From Nautilus pompilius (taxonomy: Eukaryota > Mollusca > Cephalopoda > Nautilida > Nautilidae): a stretch of DNA of 64,000 bases. The notes beneath the pieces were generated by a model, which was not told the origin of the DNA, searched no databases, and worked only from the letters and a program-made list of their open reading frames with translations. Location: NCBI GenBank assembly GCA_018389105.1, contig JACATO010000069.1, forward strand, positions 1,078,501-1,142,500. Reading direction: 5' to 3'. This document shows, one piece after another, positions 11,440 through 22,799 of this stretch (its first letter is position 1; each line of letters opens with the position of its first letter). The position numbers and the translations under genes were made by a program.

Positions 11440-14380
11440 CATCACACAAGACACCCACACAAAAGAGATTAACCCCGAATTGCGAAAATATTCATGAAAA
11501 GGTCTGTAGCTAATGATAACAAATATCAGGGTTACTCCATATATCAGAATGAGCCCCCGACAAGTGCAGAGATTCTTAGGAAACTCGGTTTTCCGGCAAG
11601 AGCTGTTGGCAGGATTATCAGAATGATTAAGCAAGCAAAGTGGAGAAATAGGGTCTGCATTTGTGCTAACGCTCGGGGGAGTTTGGGTTTTGCTTTAAAA
11701 AAAAAGTGAAGAAATATCAATTTTTGAAATGGTATAGCCAGTGGCAGCCAAGCCCGGACTGTCGGGATTTGGTGCTACTAGAGGCCTGCGTGCTCACAGA
11801 CCGCCATCTGTCAACATCAAAACAACAACAACACTTGCTGACTCTGGATGCCGCATAATTTTGCATAACAGAATCGGTTTCGTGTGGTTCATCAGGACTT
11901 CAGGGGCGTGTCCCGGATCTGTAATTACTTTGCTGCGCATGGCCGTCCCCCCCGCTTCCTGTCTCATCGCCACCAACCAACAGAGGCGACCTCTACTGGG
12001 CCCTCTGTTGTCGTCGACGTGACCGTTCGTGCACGGCTCAGCAGAAAGCATTGGAATTTTCCGCAATTGCGACGCGCGCGTCCCTTTTATAGCCGACCTC
12101 ACGAAAAGGGCCTTTGGTCACTTGACAAGGTACTGTGCATTCTACCGTCTGCTGCACAGATGATATCGGCTACGGTGTATTTTAAACATTCCACCCCTTG
12201 ACACCGTTTAATCGTTGAGTCGCAGTGTTGTATTATCAGTCATCAGTGCCTGGCGATTTACATTTTATTGAAAGATACTCCAACCTAGTAATTCTACTTT
12301 CTGTATTATCAGGCACAAGACTCGCGGACACACGATAAACCATTTAGCTTCACAAGATTACTTGAGTACGACTCGTTTACCGATGTTTTAACTGCACGTA
12401 CATTTTATTACAAAATTTTTAGTTTTAGTGGTGGATTTTTATCCTCTTAGAATTATCAAAAGTTAAAAAAATAAAATCGAGAAAACACCTGTGCCTGACC
12501 TATGCCAAACTTTGGCTTTCCATCTCTAAAAGCAAAATATTTAAAGCGATTATTGTAGTGGTAATGGAATAATGGTCGCTCCCTCGCAATTAAAGATGGC
12601 CGTTCAAAAATGACACCCGAACATCTGAGTGCGTGAGTTTGCTTATAGTGTAGGTAAGAACTGCCGTCGTCCCCCAACACACACACACACAACTACGCTT
12701 TGAGGTGGTGTAATATGGTGTCAGTCAGGGGACATCCGAGAATACCGGACAACTTAATACTCGATCTCCACAAAACCTTGCTGGAATAAGACGCCCAGCC
12801 GTAGAGGTAATCCGAACGAAGCTGGTCTTTACTGGAATTTGAATTCTGTTCATTGACCATGACAGTCCAGTGGTCGGGCCGTCGGGAAGCCTTCTGCATA
12901 GTGAACTGAGCTAGTGAAACTTGATGTTAGGCTTACAGGCAACGAAATCGAAGCTCGACTGCATGTTTGTATCTCTCTCTCTCTCTGATTGATTGAAGTC
13001 TGTAAATTTATGCCAACTGTTGCAATTAATACTACCTCACGGAAGAGGAATCCGTTCTTTCTTTACACTATTTCGTGCAAGGTGGATATACCTTATTTGC
13101 TCGAATTCTGCAATACTGTTTGTCTTTGCTACGAGTTCTCTGTGCCTTATACATACTTGCTAAACTTCAGTCGCCAGCTTTCTTCACCTAAGGTTCTGAT
13201 GAAGATATACAACAGCGGGCAGTTTCCGTGAAGAATATGCCAAAAATTCGTATCGCGAATGCCACCCATAGAGTAATGCTGTTTCCATGATGCCTTATAC
13301 TGTAACTATTTATACTTGCAGTAATTTCCTTAAACAGAAATATGTTTATGGCACCTGCCACCATGTATTGATTCCGCATCAATTGTTGGCAGGCGCAGGC
13401 GATTTTCACAACTCTTTACAAAAATTAACTTTCATCTTAAGAGAATAAATGAATATTTTGTAATAAACAAAAAGACCCGGGTAGGCTGAAATGCAATCAT
13501 TATTATTATATTATGAAATTGATAAATAATACAGTTTCACATAGTATAATAATTAGTGAAGTGGATTAATAATAATAATATCTACACTGTAGCTCATAAG
13601 TATTGAATAAGCAATGAAAATGAAGAGGGTATTGATGAAAACTCAATGATCGAAGTTCCAAAAAAAAAATAAAAATTATCGTTGTCATGTACGTGTTATG
13701 TGTATATGAGCTAATCAAGTAACTATATTTATGATGTACTTTATAGATTTCCATAAGTGTAACCTTAACGTACATAAAAAATTTTTTCTCTCCATTTCTT
13801 GGCATTAAGGTTAATGAGGTGAAAGAAAATATAATTGGTAATTATCTCTTAAAATATCATTTGTGTAAAGAACCTGAACAATTAAGATTTTTAAAATATA
13901 TTTTTTTAAGCAAGATTTTAATGTGTGCACGGAGATATTTTTAAAAAGTGAAGTTGGTTCTCACCTGTTTTGAGAGGGTTAAACCTATCAAGCTCGATTA
14001 TCTTCATTTTTTTGGGTGCAGCATTTGCGACATTTGTGATAAAATAATGCTTTAGATGTCTGTATTCTAATGTAAAACGGTCTTCTGCATCAAAAAGCAA
14101 AACTTCGAAACTCTTTGTAACTCCGGTGTCTGTCAATCAGAACCGACTTACCTCCAATTTAACGACTAATTTGTCACCCTCTGGTGTTACGTTCCCCTGT
14201 CACCCGTCCGGTAAAAGCTAGAAGTCGGAATAAAATGGGTCATGTTCTCCACTGCCTTGATACGGCGCATCTCAGAATTACACGTTGGTCACTCGCTCAT
14301 AACTGCCAAGTTACTTTTTCTAGTCAAAGAGATCTATCTATCATCATTTGGAAGTAACTCAGCTGACGAAAACAAACCGA
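11440..14380. other. CpG-normal non-coding DNA; no gene recognised
   Basis: CpG frequency rises abruptly here. A GC-richer patch at about 11740-12130 opens ORFs on both strands (93 codons plus, 102 codons minus). They overlap each other, have no motif and no evident splice context, so neither is called as a gene. A short CA run lies at 12678-12691 and a short CT run near 12973-12986. From about 13440 the DNA becomes AT-rich, with several short ATT/AAT runs. Nothing here was recognised as a transposon. Confidence 0.45.
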
Positions 14381-14752
14381 GAAAGAGAGAGGAGAGAGAG
14401 AGATATGACGTCAGTACAGAGAGAGATGACGTCAGTATGAGAACGAGAGAGAGAGATATGACGTCAGTACAGAGAGAGAGATGACGTCAGTACGAGAACG
14501 AGAGAGAGAGAGAGAGATGACGTCAGTACGAGAACGAGAGAGAGATGACGTCAGTATGAGAACGAGAGAGAGATGACGTCAGTACGAGAACGAGAGAGAG
14601 AGAGATGACGTCAGTATGAGAACGAGAGAGAGAGATGACGTCAGTACGAGAACGAGAGAGAGAGATGACGTCAGTACGAGAGCGAGAGAGAGAGATGACG
14701 TCAGAACGAGAGCGAGAGAGAGAGAGATGACGTCAGTACGAGAGCGAGCGGC
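14381..14752. repeat. GA/CRE array A: (GA)n plus GATGACGTCAGTAC core, 12 cores
   Basis: Twelve exact TGACGTCA palindromes are spaced about 21-36 bp apart by GA-rich spacers. The usual unit is GATGACGTCAGTACGAG followed by AACGAGAGAGAGA; variants have TATGAG or CAGAG after the core. Purines are on the plus strand. TGACGTCA is the full consensus for CREB/ATF-type bZIP factors and GA runs are the consensus for GAGA-type factors, but binding here is untested. Where spacing is 30 bp the array reads open as a 10-residue repeat (RDDVSTRTRE-like) from 14616 to about 14755. I regard that as a by-product. Three related arrays lie at about 30.0, 49.1 and 55.3 kb. Confidence 0.95.
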
Positions 14753-14899
14753 GGTTCTATTTGTAGACAGTGCAAATTTATTTATAAAAATGGAATGAAA
14801 TTTGGCTAGTAGATAGATGAGTTTTGATGCTTACGGCAAAGTTTAAGATTCCTAGTAAATGAAGCTGCTGGAGTAGTAATTAATCTGGAGTTTATCTCA

Positions 14900-15325
14900 T
14901 GTCCATCTAAAGCCGATAAACTCGGATCTTCACGACAGGGCTGGCTGACCCGAGGTCAGGGCAGTGCGTGGTTGGTGGTAGTGCTCTGTAGTTCTGGGAA
15001 ACTCGCGGGAACCGAACCCAGTAACAGCAGGCTCACCGCGCCAGAAGAACGGAGCGGTAACGCGACCATCGGTGCACGTCTTACGACCGATGACGAAATA
15101 ATGTTCTGGAAACGACACAACGGCGGCAGATCGAAAATCCTACTCAAAGAACGGAAACACGAACCAGAAGCAATTAAGATGGCGATGCGCCAGTGCTTTT
15201 CGAAGGAAATTTCTGAAGTATCTGGTTTCTCTCTGATACCCTTTGACGATTTCCGTTCGGTAATTTTATTACTGAAGCCAGTTCATAGACGGAAGAAATT
15301 CATATCAAAACTCCGTGGATTTCAT
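14900..15325. other. GC- and CpG-richer patch with overlapping ORFs on both strands
   Basis: A plus-strand ORF of 119 codons (14972-15331) and two minus-strand ORFs (63 and 62 codons) overlap. None shows a known domain or signal peptide, and mutual overlap argues that GC content rather than selection keeps them open. A real exon cannot be excluded. Confidence 0.3.
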
Positions 15326-15328
15326 TGT

Positions 15329-15383
15329 TAAATAATAATAATAATATAATAATAATAATAATAATAATAATATAATATAATAG
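15329..15383. repeat. (TAA)n microsatellite
   Basis: An interrupted run of about 55 bp of TAA/ATA units with occasional dinucleotide breaks (ATAATATAAT). No function is implied. Confidence 0.9.
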
Positions 15384-16357
15384 TAAAAACTTTTTTCTTG
15401 CCGCTTTACTTGTTAAAATTTCTTAAACAATCAACTGATCTTCCCTGCGTCCACTTTTTTTTTAAAAAAAAATATTAACCCTCTGTATAATCTAGGGTGA
15501 TTCTGCACCCATCATGTGTGTATTACTCAGCGAAGACTGAAGCTCCTCATTAGCATAGCTATTTGTATCGACAAATCTGATTATCGCCCTAACACCAAAT
15601 GTTTCTTTGCATTACGGGTGTAATATACAGTCAGTTCAGCACAAACACACTAGCCAGTGATATGCTAGGCTGGGGTGGTATAAGGGAGGCAAACAAATAT
15701 ATTATTTAGCCAAGTATTTCAGTTTTTATCTGCACGCGATTTTGGAAAACATTCCCGCGGGTGGCGCTGCGAAAGCTGACGTTCAGATTCCTGATCGGCG
15801 CCGACTTTTCCCCGATGCACAGCTATGGAATCAGTATGGCAGACAAAGTAAAACTGTCGAAGGCAAGAAAATGTAAAATTAATTCGCTAGAAAAAAAAAA
15901 ATCAAACAAAACTTGGGGAGAACTAATTAGACTTTCCTTTCAGAGATTGGGCCCACGTTTCTCCGCTCGTGGGTAATTGTGAATTTTCCGTAGCTTTGCA
16001 TTGTGGGTAGTTTAGTTTTGTCTAAACTTCAGTTCGTCAGAGTCTGAGACAGGTGGTTTTTTTTTTTTTTTTTTGTTCTCTTCCATTTTATTGGCCTCGT
16101 ATTAGTTCCGGGACCTGTGTGATTTACGTCGTCCAAGTGGCGGCCCGCGAAATTACGAGGACGTTAGAAATGGCATTCGCAGCCCTTTTAAAAGCACTGT
16201 TTTCGGAAATTCTCGCTGGATTAATAACCGGATAATACCCTGCCCCGTGCGAACAAATGACCAGTGCGGGTATTTGCTTTCATAACTACAAGAAAAAAAC
16301 TGCGTCAAAATGATGAATACAAAAAAACAAAAATGCAATCTCTTAACGAATTAGTTG
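15384..16357. other. Non-coding DNA, no gene recognised
   Basis: It contains a T-run/A-run junction near 15457-15470, an ORF of 71 codons at 15761-15976 without any motif, and a T-run at about 16053-16073. CpG is frequent in 15740-15980 and 16100-16230. No transposon motif was seen. Confidence 0.4.
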
Positions 16358-16753
16358 TTAGTAGAATTTCTTTGTTTGTTTCCTATTTTTTTTTTTTTTT
16401 TTGGATAAATTTGGTAACGAGAGCCAAAAGTTCAGTTGGCTTTTGTAGGTTAACTCTTTGTCCTCGGCATGAAGTTCGACGAAGTAACCCTGGCCGTCGC
16501 GGCGGGTGTCCAACTGCAGCCAAGCGAGGCGGAAGCCTCTGAAGCGCTGAACGGTCGGGTGCTTCCTTTGTTCAGTGACGTTTCGGATTAGACCAGCTGC
16601 TTGAGCTTTAGTCGCGTTTTCAAGACATTTTTCTTTCCCAGCCGGTAATCGGAAATGTTTCTCTGCCCAACCCCACAAACCAAACAGTCGAAACAAATAG
16701 GAAGGCTCTTTACACAAAATATGTATCAAAATACCGTCTGCTGTATGGGACAT
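16358..16753 (-). CDS. Unassigned ORF, 131 codons, ending in an A-run
   Basis: One of the longer openings in the window that is not explained by a repeat or a transposase. It starts MSHTADGILIHILCKEP and includes a Trp- and Arg-containing central part (FGLWGWAEKHFRLPAGKEK; RFRGFRLAWLQLDTRRDGQG). Codon third positions are mixed and residue composition is protein-like for about 115 residues. The C-terminus is simply the translation of a run of about 20 A (minus strand) followed by low-complexity DNA. I recognise no family. Possibilities are chance, a single exon of an unrecognised gene, or the end of a retroposed sequence whose poly-A tail is the A-run. No target duplication or intron signals could be established, so confidence is low. 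Confidence 0.2.
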   Translation of the reverse strand: MSHTADGILIHILCKEPSYLFRLFGLWGWAEKHFRLPAGKEKCLENATKAQAAGLIRNVTEQRKHPTVQRFRGFRLAWLQLDTRRDGQGYFVELHAEDKELTYKSQLNFWLSLPNLSKKKKKNRKQTKKFY

Positions 16754-17664
16754 TACACAAAGTCCCAGTTTAAGTTGATTCCCCTAAGCAGGGCAATGCA
16801 TCATCATCTTTTTACGCGATGTTTGTTCACTGATCGTCCGCTGAATCACAGACAGATGGGGGCGGTCGCTCGGAAAGAATCTAAGCAGTACACATCGAGA
16901 AGTCGAAATACTTGTCTACGGAAACCTAACAGAAGCAGACAGCTGACATGCTCTGATTTACCAGAATTAACGAGCTATGTTTTTAATAAACAGTTGTTCA
17001 GAAGCGGTCCCTGACAGCAGCCATCCCGGTTTGTGAATGATGGAGATTTTATAAACCTTTAATTGAGAAGTTCAAGAAGGCGTGGAACCACCATAGGTTA
17101 TTCAAGAGTTTTCGGGAAAGATAAATAGCAATCAATAATATTCTTAAATTGATGAATTATACCATTATTCCACTCATTAAGAAATTCTATTAGAAAAAAG
17201 AAATTACGTTTTGGCATGTAACAGTCCTGGAAGCCGGGATAATGTGATTGTAGCACCTGGCCTTGTTGGCTGCGGAAAGAGAGAAAATATAGATCCGATA
17301 ACTTTGAGGGTCGTGCGGAGAAATCAATTTAAGATAAGTATTGACCAAAACAGAAGGACGGGGTTGAAAGGAAATTCAAAATAGAAATAAAATCAAATTT
17401 AGAGTTCATATTACTTATAAATTTAAAACCAGATGAAGTTGAAATTTATTATTTGAATGGTTTCTTAATCTGGTTTATACAAAGCGAAAATCTGAAAAGA
17501 GTCCAACGGCGATGGTAGTTCCGGTGTTCCAGTGAAAATCCTGGGCAGAAGGGACCAATTTAAATCAGAATGAATGAGGTTGTTCAACGAGCCGGGTTCG
17601 CGCAGCCATCAGGTCCGTGCCAGGCTGGATACCCTGACCACTTACAAAACGAGATTTCCGGGAT

Positions 17665-17665
<1 letters not shown>

Positions 17666-17708
<43 letters not shown>
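17666..17708. repeat. (GA)n microsatellite
   Basis: A pure GA run of about 43 bp without the GACGTCA core that marks the four arrays elsewhere in the window. Confidence 0.95.
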
Positions 17709-19900
17709 ACTCCTTCGCGTTTCGTTACTTTCCTTCCAGTCTGCATCACGACGAATTGATGCGCGGAAATCTAGGGAAGGTCGACAGCTGTACAAGTAGA
17801 CGCCATTTCACCTTCATTGCCCTTCGTGTACGCAGTTTTACCGGGGATAAGGTGTTCTGCTTTAATTAAAATGTTTTAAGATTGAAGTCAGCGGGAAAAA
17901 CAAACTAAAACGGCGAGAACCTGCTTTTGTTTATACTAGCAGTGAGGCCATTAAATCCTAAGTACGGAATAAAACGACAGCCAACTATTTCTTTGGCGGA
18001 TTCCGTAGAGACACCGGAACTCTACAAGTTGTCCCCCCCTCTTCGCAACTGTTGCATCTGTTGTCAAGGAAAAGGTTCCAGGGGTGATAACTCAGAGTGC
18101 TTCTCTGAACATAATTTGGGTTTGTACTTCAGTAATATCTTTTCAGTAATATTCTGTTCTCTTCAGGAATAACATAATTATAATACAATTATGTGTGAAT
18201 GCTTTTGTGCCCATAATAGTGGTAATAAATTAATGTTGGAAAGATATCATTTATGATATTTCCAGCTTTGCATGAATAACGCAGAATGATTAAGAAAGTT
18301 AAATTAAATTTGCAGAAGAAAATTATTTGCTGAAGAAAACGGTTATTAATGTTTACATGTAATTAAATTGAAACATATTTAGTAAAAAAATTTTTGTTTT
18401 TAACAAAGGGGAGATTATTTACAAAGAAATCTGAAATTAGATGCTACGAAACGCACTTGTCGCTATTCCATGTTTCGGGTGTAGGCGTACCAGGCTGCTG
18501 AATGCTAAGCATCTGGATAAATGTTTGCAGTAAAACATGGATTTTGTTTTAATTTCCATACCGTGGTCTGGATACTTGCTCTCGGCCGGCACGAAAGGCA
18601 TTGTAGGAAATAAAGACATCCCTGCCAGAGAATTTGACATGAATTCACATGAAAAGAAACAAAGCCAACTTTTCCTGGTGTGTTTTTTTTTTTTTTTTTA
18701 GGCTGAAAGATTCCCCTTCACCGAGACATTTATATGCAGGTGGCGGCGCTTGTTAAATAGAAACAAATTAAACAGATTTCTCCTCCCCCCCCTGCTTTTG
18801 TCTTCCAATCAATTATGCATTAACCCCTTCCCCACCGCCGCCGCCACCGCCGCCTTGTTTGCTAAAAAATCTGTTCAACGCTCATTAAAAACTGACTCCT
18901 CTGCTGCAAGAATGTTTAACTACTACTAGTAATTTATAATCAGCCCCTTTAAATTAGACAATAAAATGAATATGTGCGTTTAAAACTAACTTTATTCTGA
19001 GTTATGAATAATATTTTAATATATGCCAAACATCTGAAACGGTGCAGCATATCAATGTATTACTCACTCGTGCTGTCCTTACAGCTGTTACAAAATGTCA
19101 ATGTTTTCACTTTTTAAATACAAATTTTGTGATCTATAATTTGCATTTAACATGTATTTATAAAATGATTTTTATTTTCGAGTTATTAACTCTTTACTCA
19201 TATATATTTCAATTTTTTTTCCAAATATATCGTTGATCTGAATTTATTTAATGTTCATTTTTGGTTTTCCTCTAAATTGGAATGAGGAACCTTTGTAACC
19301 GCTTTTATACACTGATATTTACACATGATACTTTACTGTGGGGGCCCTAAATGTAAACAATTAAGTTGTTGATTGTTTTTTGTAATTTTTAACTCTATTT
19401 CAGTAATAAATAATGATGTATTTTTGGGCCCCATTTGACTGCGCCAATCCCTGAGTTATCAGTTTGTGTAGTGACATAATTCTGATGGCCTCATGGTTAT
19501 TTGATGTAATCGTCATTTTTAACTGTTATAGGGAATTCTCAAAGAACAGTAATATTATGTACGTGAGGTCACATTAAATTCAATATTTTTCTACTTAAGA
19601 TAAAGAAAATAAGTGTTTGGTCATGATATGTTTTATTGAAAATGTACTTTTAACAGACTTTAGACACATTTAATTATAATCATTTGAAAAAAAAGTAAAT
19701 AAATTTGTATTTAAGAGAACCTTATAATAAAGTATTTGTATTTATATACTTTATTAAAAAGTATGTTTGCGATCTCTTATTATTGACTATTACTCAACTA
19801 TGGATTTATATTATTATGTAGGCATGATATCTTCTAATGTAAAGCAGTCATAAATAGTGTTATTTGCGAATGCTACACATAGCAGTATTGTAGTTTGTAA
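17709..19900. other. Non-coding DNA, no gene recognised
   Basis: Only short ORFs (up to about 80 codons at 17927-18172) without motifs. There is a T-run near 18686-18699, a short CCG/CCA run near 18835-18853, and very AT-rich DNA from 18900 to 19890. No transposase or RNA gene was recognised. Confidence 0.45.
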
Positions 19901-19906
19901 ATTTAG

Positions 19907-22290
19907 ATGTTCGCTGGAAGATTTTCAACTACATCTGGTGGCGCCAGCGAGAGAGTGAGAAAGGAAAAGGCAGAGGATTTTGCCAACCTAGCAGGCTCAC
20001 TGGATAAGTTTGTTACATCAAACGAAATAACCAATCCCGAATGTCTGCCATTGAAAATACCACACCAGCCTAAAAAGAGCATACAGATAAACACCTTCAG
20101 TTATCCCAAGCAGTGAAATGGAGGTGGAAATCTCAACCACAGTTAACCCTGTAGATGCAGCAATGTATCTATCGATTAAAAGTGATTCATATTACCGATG
20201 TGCGTGGAGAGCCACTGGAGGTTAGCGGGCTAAGTGTGGGCCCCGGGGTACCCACCTTTTCAAACTCAACAGAGCATTGGAGGGATTAAAAAATACGATA
20301 ACATTGCTTTTAAATTCTGAATTGAGGGTTGAAAGAAGGAATCGGCAAATGTCGGAGTGGGTCAACAAAACAAAAGCAGTACCGTCTTCGATGCGGGAAC
20401 CCTGACTGGAAACATTTTCCACATCTGTCGGCAAAGAGACTGCACAAGAAATATTCGCCTTCATCTAATAATAAAAGTGGACAGGGTAATTCCGATGTTC
20501 AAGGAGTCAGATCAGAGTTCAAGATGGAAATGGACAGGATGATTTAAAGGTCCCATTCACGGATCAGATTAATGAAACACATGCTCACGCTGAAGCCCTG
20601 CTTGATAACCCGTTTCTGTTGCTGAAAGATTGGGCAACACATTAAGAGATTTTGGTTGTTGGGCCCATACGCGGTAACTGTCAACATTTTGAAGGTATTA
20701 AGTGACAAGGTCTACCGGCAGTCGGTACTCCCCAGAGTTGATGATGTTATTAAGTATTTATCTGAACGTGGGCAAACCTTTTGTGGAGACGACGAAATAT
20801 TCGGATCTCCTCGTATCGGAAACTGTTAGGGATTTTGGAACTGATCTCAAAGTTTGACGCTTTCCTAGCTGATTACCTTTCTTGCTATGGAAGCAAAGTT
20901 AAGTAGGCCACATTACATGTCAGCAACGATTTGTGACGAATTAATTGAACAAATGGTTGCAGATGTGTTATTGGCATTGTGCAATAAAGTTTGCGATACG
21001 AAGCATTTGTCGATCTCTGTGGCATTCGTCAACAGATGTATAAATCGCAATGGCGATCCCACAAAGTGTTTCCTGAAGTTTCTCCGAATTATGAGTGATT
21101 TTGGCGAAGCTATACAGCAATACGTTCCGATAACTTAACTAAATTTATCATTAAGGTGGATGTCTTGCCAGGGAAAAGCTATAATAGCGCTGCACACATG
21201 TCCGAAAAATATCCAGGTTTGCAACTGCGAATTAAAAAAAAAATGAATTCACTAACAGACCTTAGTTGGTGTTACTAGTGTTAACTGCTGCTTAGATGCT
21301 GTTAGTTTTTGGTCTTGTCCAAGAGATGTAAGTACCTTTCTGTCGGATCAACTAAGCACTGGAATATTTATCATAACGCTCAGAATACTTTTATCCACAC
21401 GTTGGCACTGGCATTCCGAATCTGTAACAGCACTGTATGTTAACTATGCCAATTTTTACAACATGTTGACCGATATGGCTGAGGATGGACGTAAGCAAGG
21501 TAACACAAGATGTGAAGCTGAAGAATTTGTGAGCAAGTTATGTTGGAGTGGCTGCTTTTATTTGTGTCCTGTGGCACAGAATCCTTTGAAGATTCCAGAA
21601 AAGCATCACTCTTCTTCAGAGAGCTCATCCGTGGATAGCCAAACTGCTGTGACCCTGTTTCTGTTCTAAAAACGTTCATTTGTGAACTCAGTCACAAGAT
21701 CTGAGAAGGTGGAGGTGGAAGCAAAATTTTTAATGCCAAATATTTGTTGGGAAAATACTCCACCTACAACACCAGAAGACGAAAGAGACAAACATGAACC
21801 TGATGCATATTATCTTGAAATTGCGGAAGCTCAAAGACTTTTTGTTCAAAACATTTCTTGTAACAGTTGACAAAATTCTTGCTTCGTTGCACGACTGGCA
21901 CACAGACAAAGATGGGAAATCCTCGCGTTTAAAAAATCTCTAGAAATCAAAGATACCAAACTGGTAAAACCGGATGCTTCCACGTCACGTGACCACTCAC
22001 AGAAATCCAATGGTGCTTATGCAACACCTGCGAAAGAACGAACTATTGTTGGAAGCGAATTTATATATATGTTGCCATTCCTGTGCGACTCTCTACCCGT
22101 TTAGGTTAGTGAAGATTACCGAAAATCCGAAGTAGTCTAGGAGCGAGCATGAATCAGGAGTGGCTAAATGCTCTGGTGGTAGAGTCTATTGAGAACGATG
22201 CCACTGCTGCAAGTTTCCATCGACGCAGTTACGAAAGAAGCAGTTCTAAAACCATTATATGTATTTTCTGTCATCTTGCCCAATTAGACT
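19907..22290 (+). pseudogene. hAT transposase pseudogene 1 (DUF4371/ZMYM1-like)
   Basis: The relic opens with a Ser/Lys-rich start at 19907, then a long stretch whose frames are scrambled. At about 20750-20815 it reads KYLSERGQTFCGDDEIFGS, the typical DUF4371 block. MSATICDELIEQMVADVLLA follows near 20917, and NRNGDPTKCFLKFL near 21050. GKSYNSAAHMSEKYPGLQ near 21170 corresponds to the Y-D-x-A-x-x-M-S-G block. AEDGRKQGNTRCEAEEFVSKL (about 21479) and DSQTAVTLFLF follow. The dimerisation-domain end appears at 22149 (MNQEWLNALVVESIENDAT), matching the usual hAT S-Q-E-R-L-N-x-L-x-x-L-S-I-E-N block. Sequence between about 21900 and 22090 is shortened, so part of the catalytic C-half is missing. An AATAAA lies at about 22295. 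Intact relatives run about 600-800 residues. CpG is retained, unlike the next hAT relic. Family assignment is strong by motif order. Confidence 0.85.
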
Positions 22291-22799
22291 GAGTAAATAA
22301 AGATTTTATTCCAATATTTAATCTTTTTTAATTGCTAAACAAACCACTTTAGCTGAATTTTGGATGGGGGCTTAAAATTCCATTTAGTGCAGGGCTTCAT
22401 TTTCTCTTAATCTGTCCCTGCCAGTAGGTGGAGGAACTTCAGAAGGTACTGAAGTTTCAATATCAAATATGGATGTCACAATCCTGCTGCAAGATGTGTT
22501 CTAAAATGTTCACCATGGAATGAAACACCCAAAATTCTTGAATGGGCAACATCTGCAGCAGAGGAATTGTGTGAAGATAAAGAAATACAAATAAACACAG
22601 TTGGGTTATGCTTTTTCTGCACAAGTTCTTGGTGATTTAACACTTGAAGTACAAGGTCATGTTGCAAAGGTAAAATATGACAATTCTGATCCTACAAATT
22701 TTTTTGAGCAGGAGTAGAAATATCAGAATGTGTTTCCAGGGACTGCCACAGATCTAAATGTAGCACCACAGAAGGCACTGTTGGAACACCAGCAAACCA

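Noticed and set aside
11741..12102. GC-rich patch with a 93-codon plus and a 102-codon minus ORF as a possible gene
   Set aside because: The two frames overlap each other and neither shows a motif or convincing splice signals.
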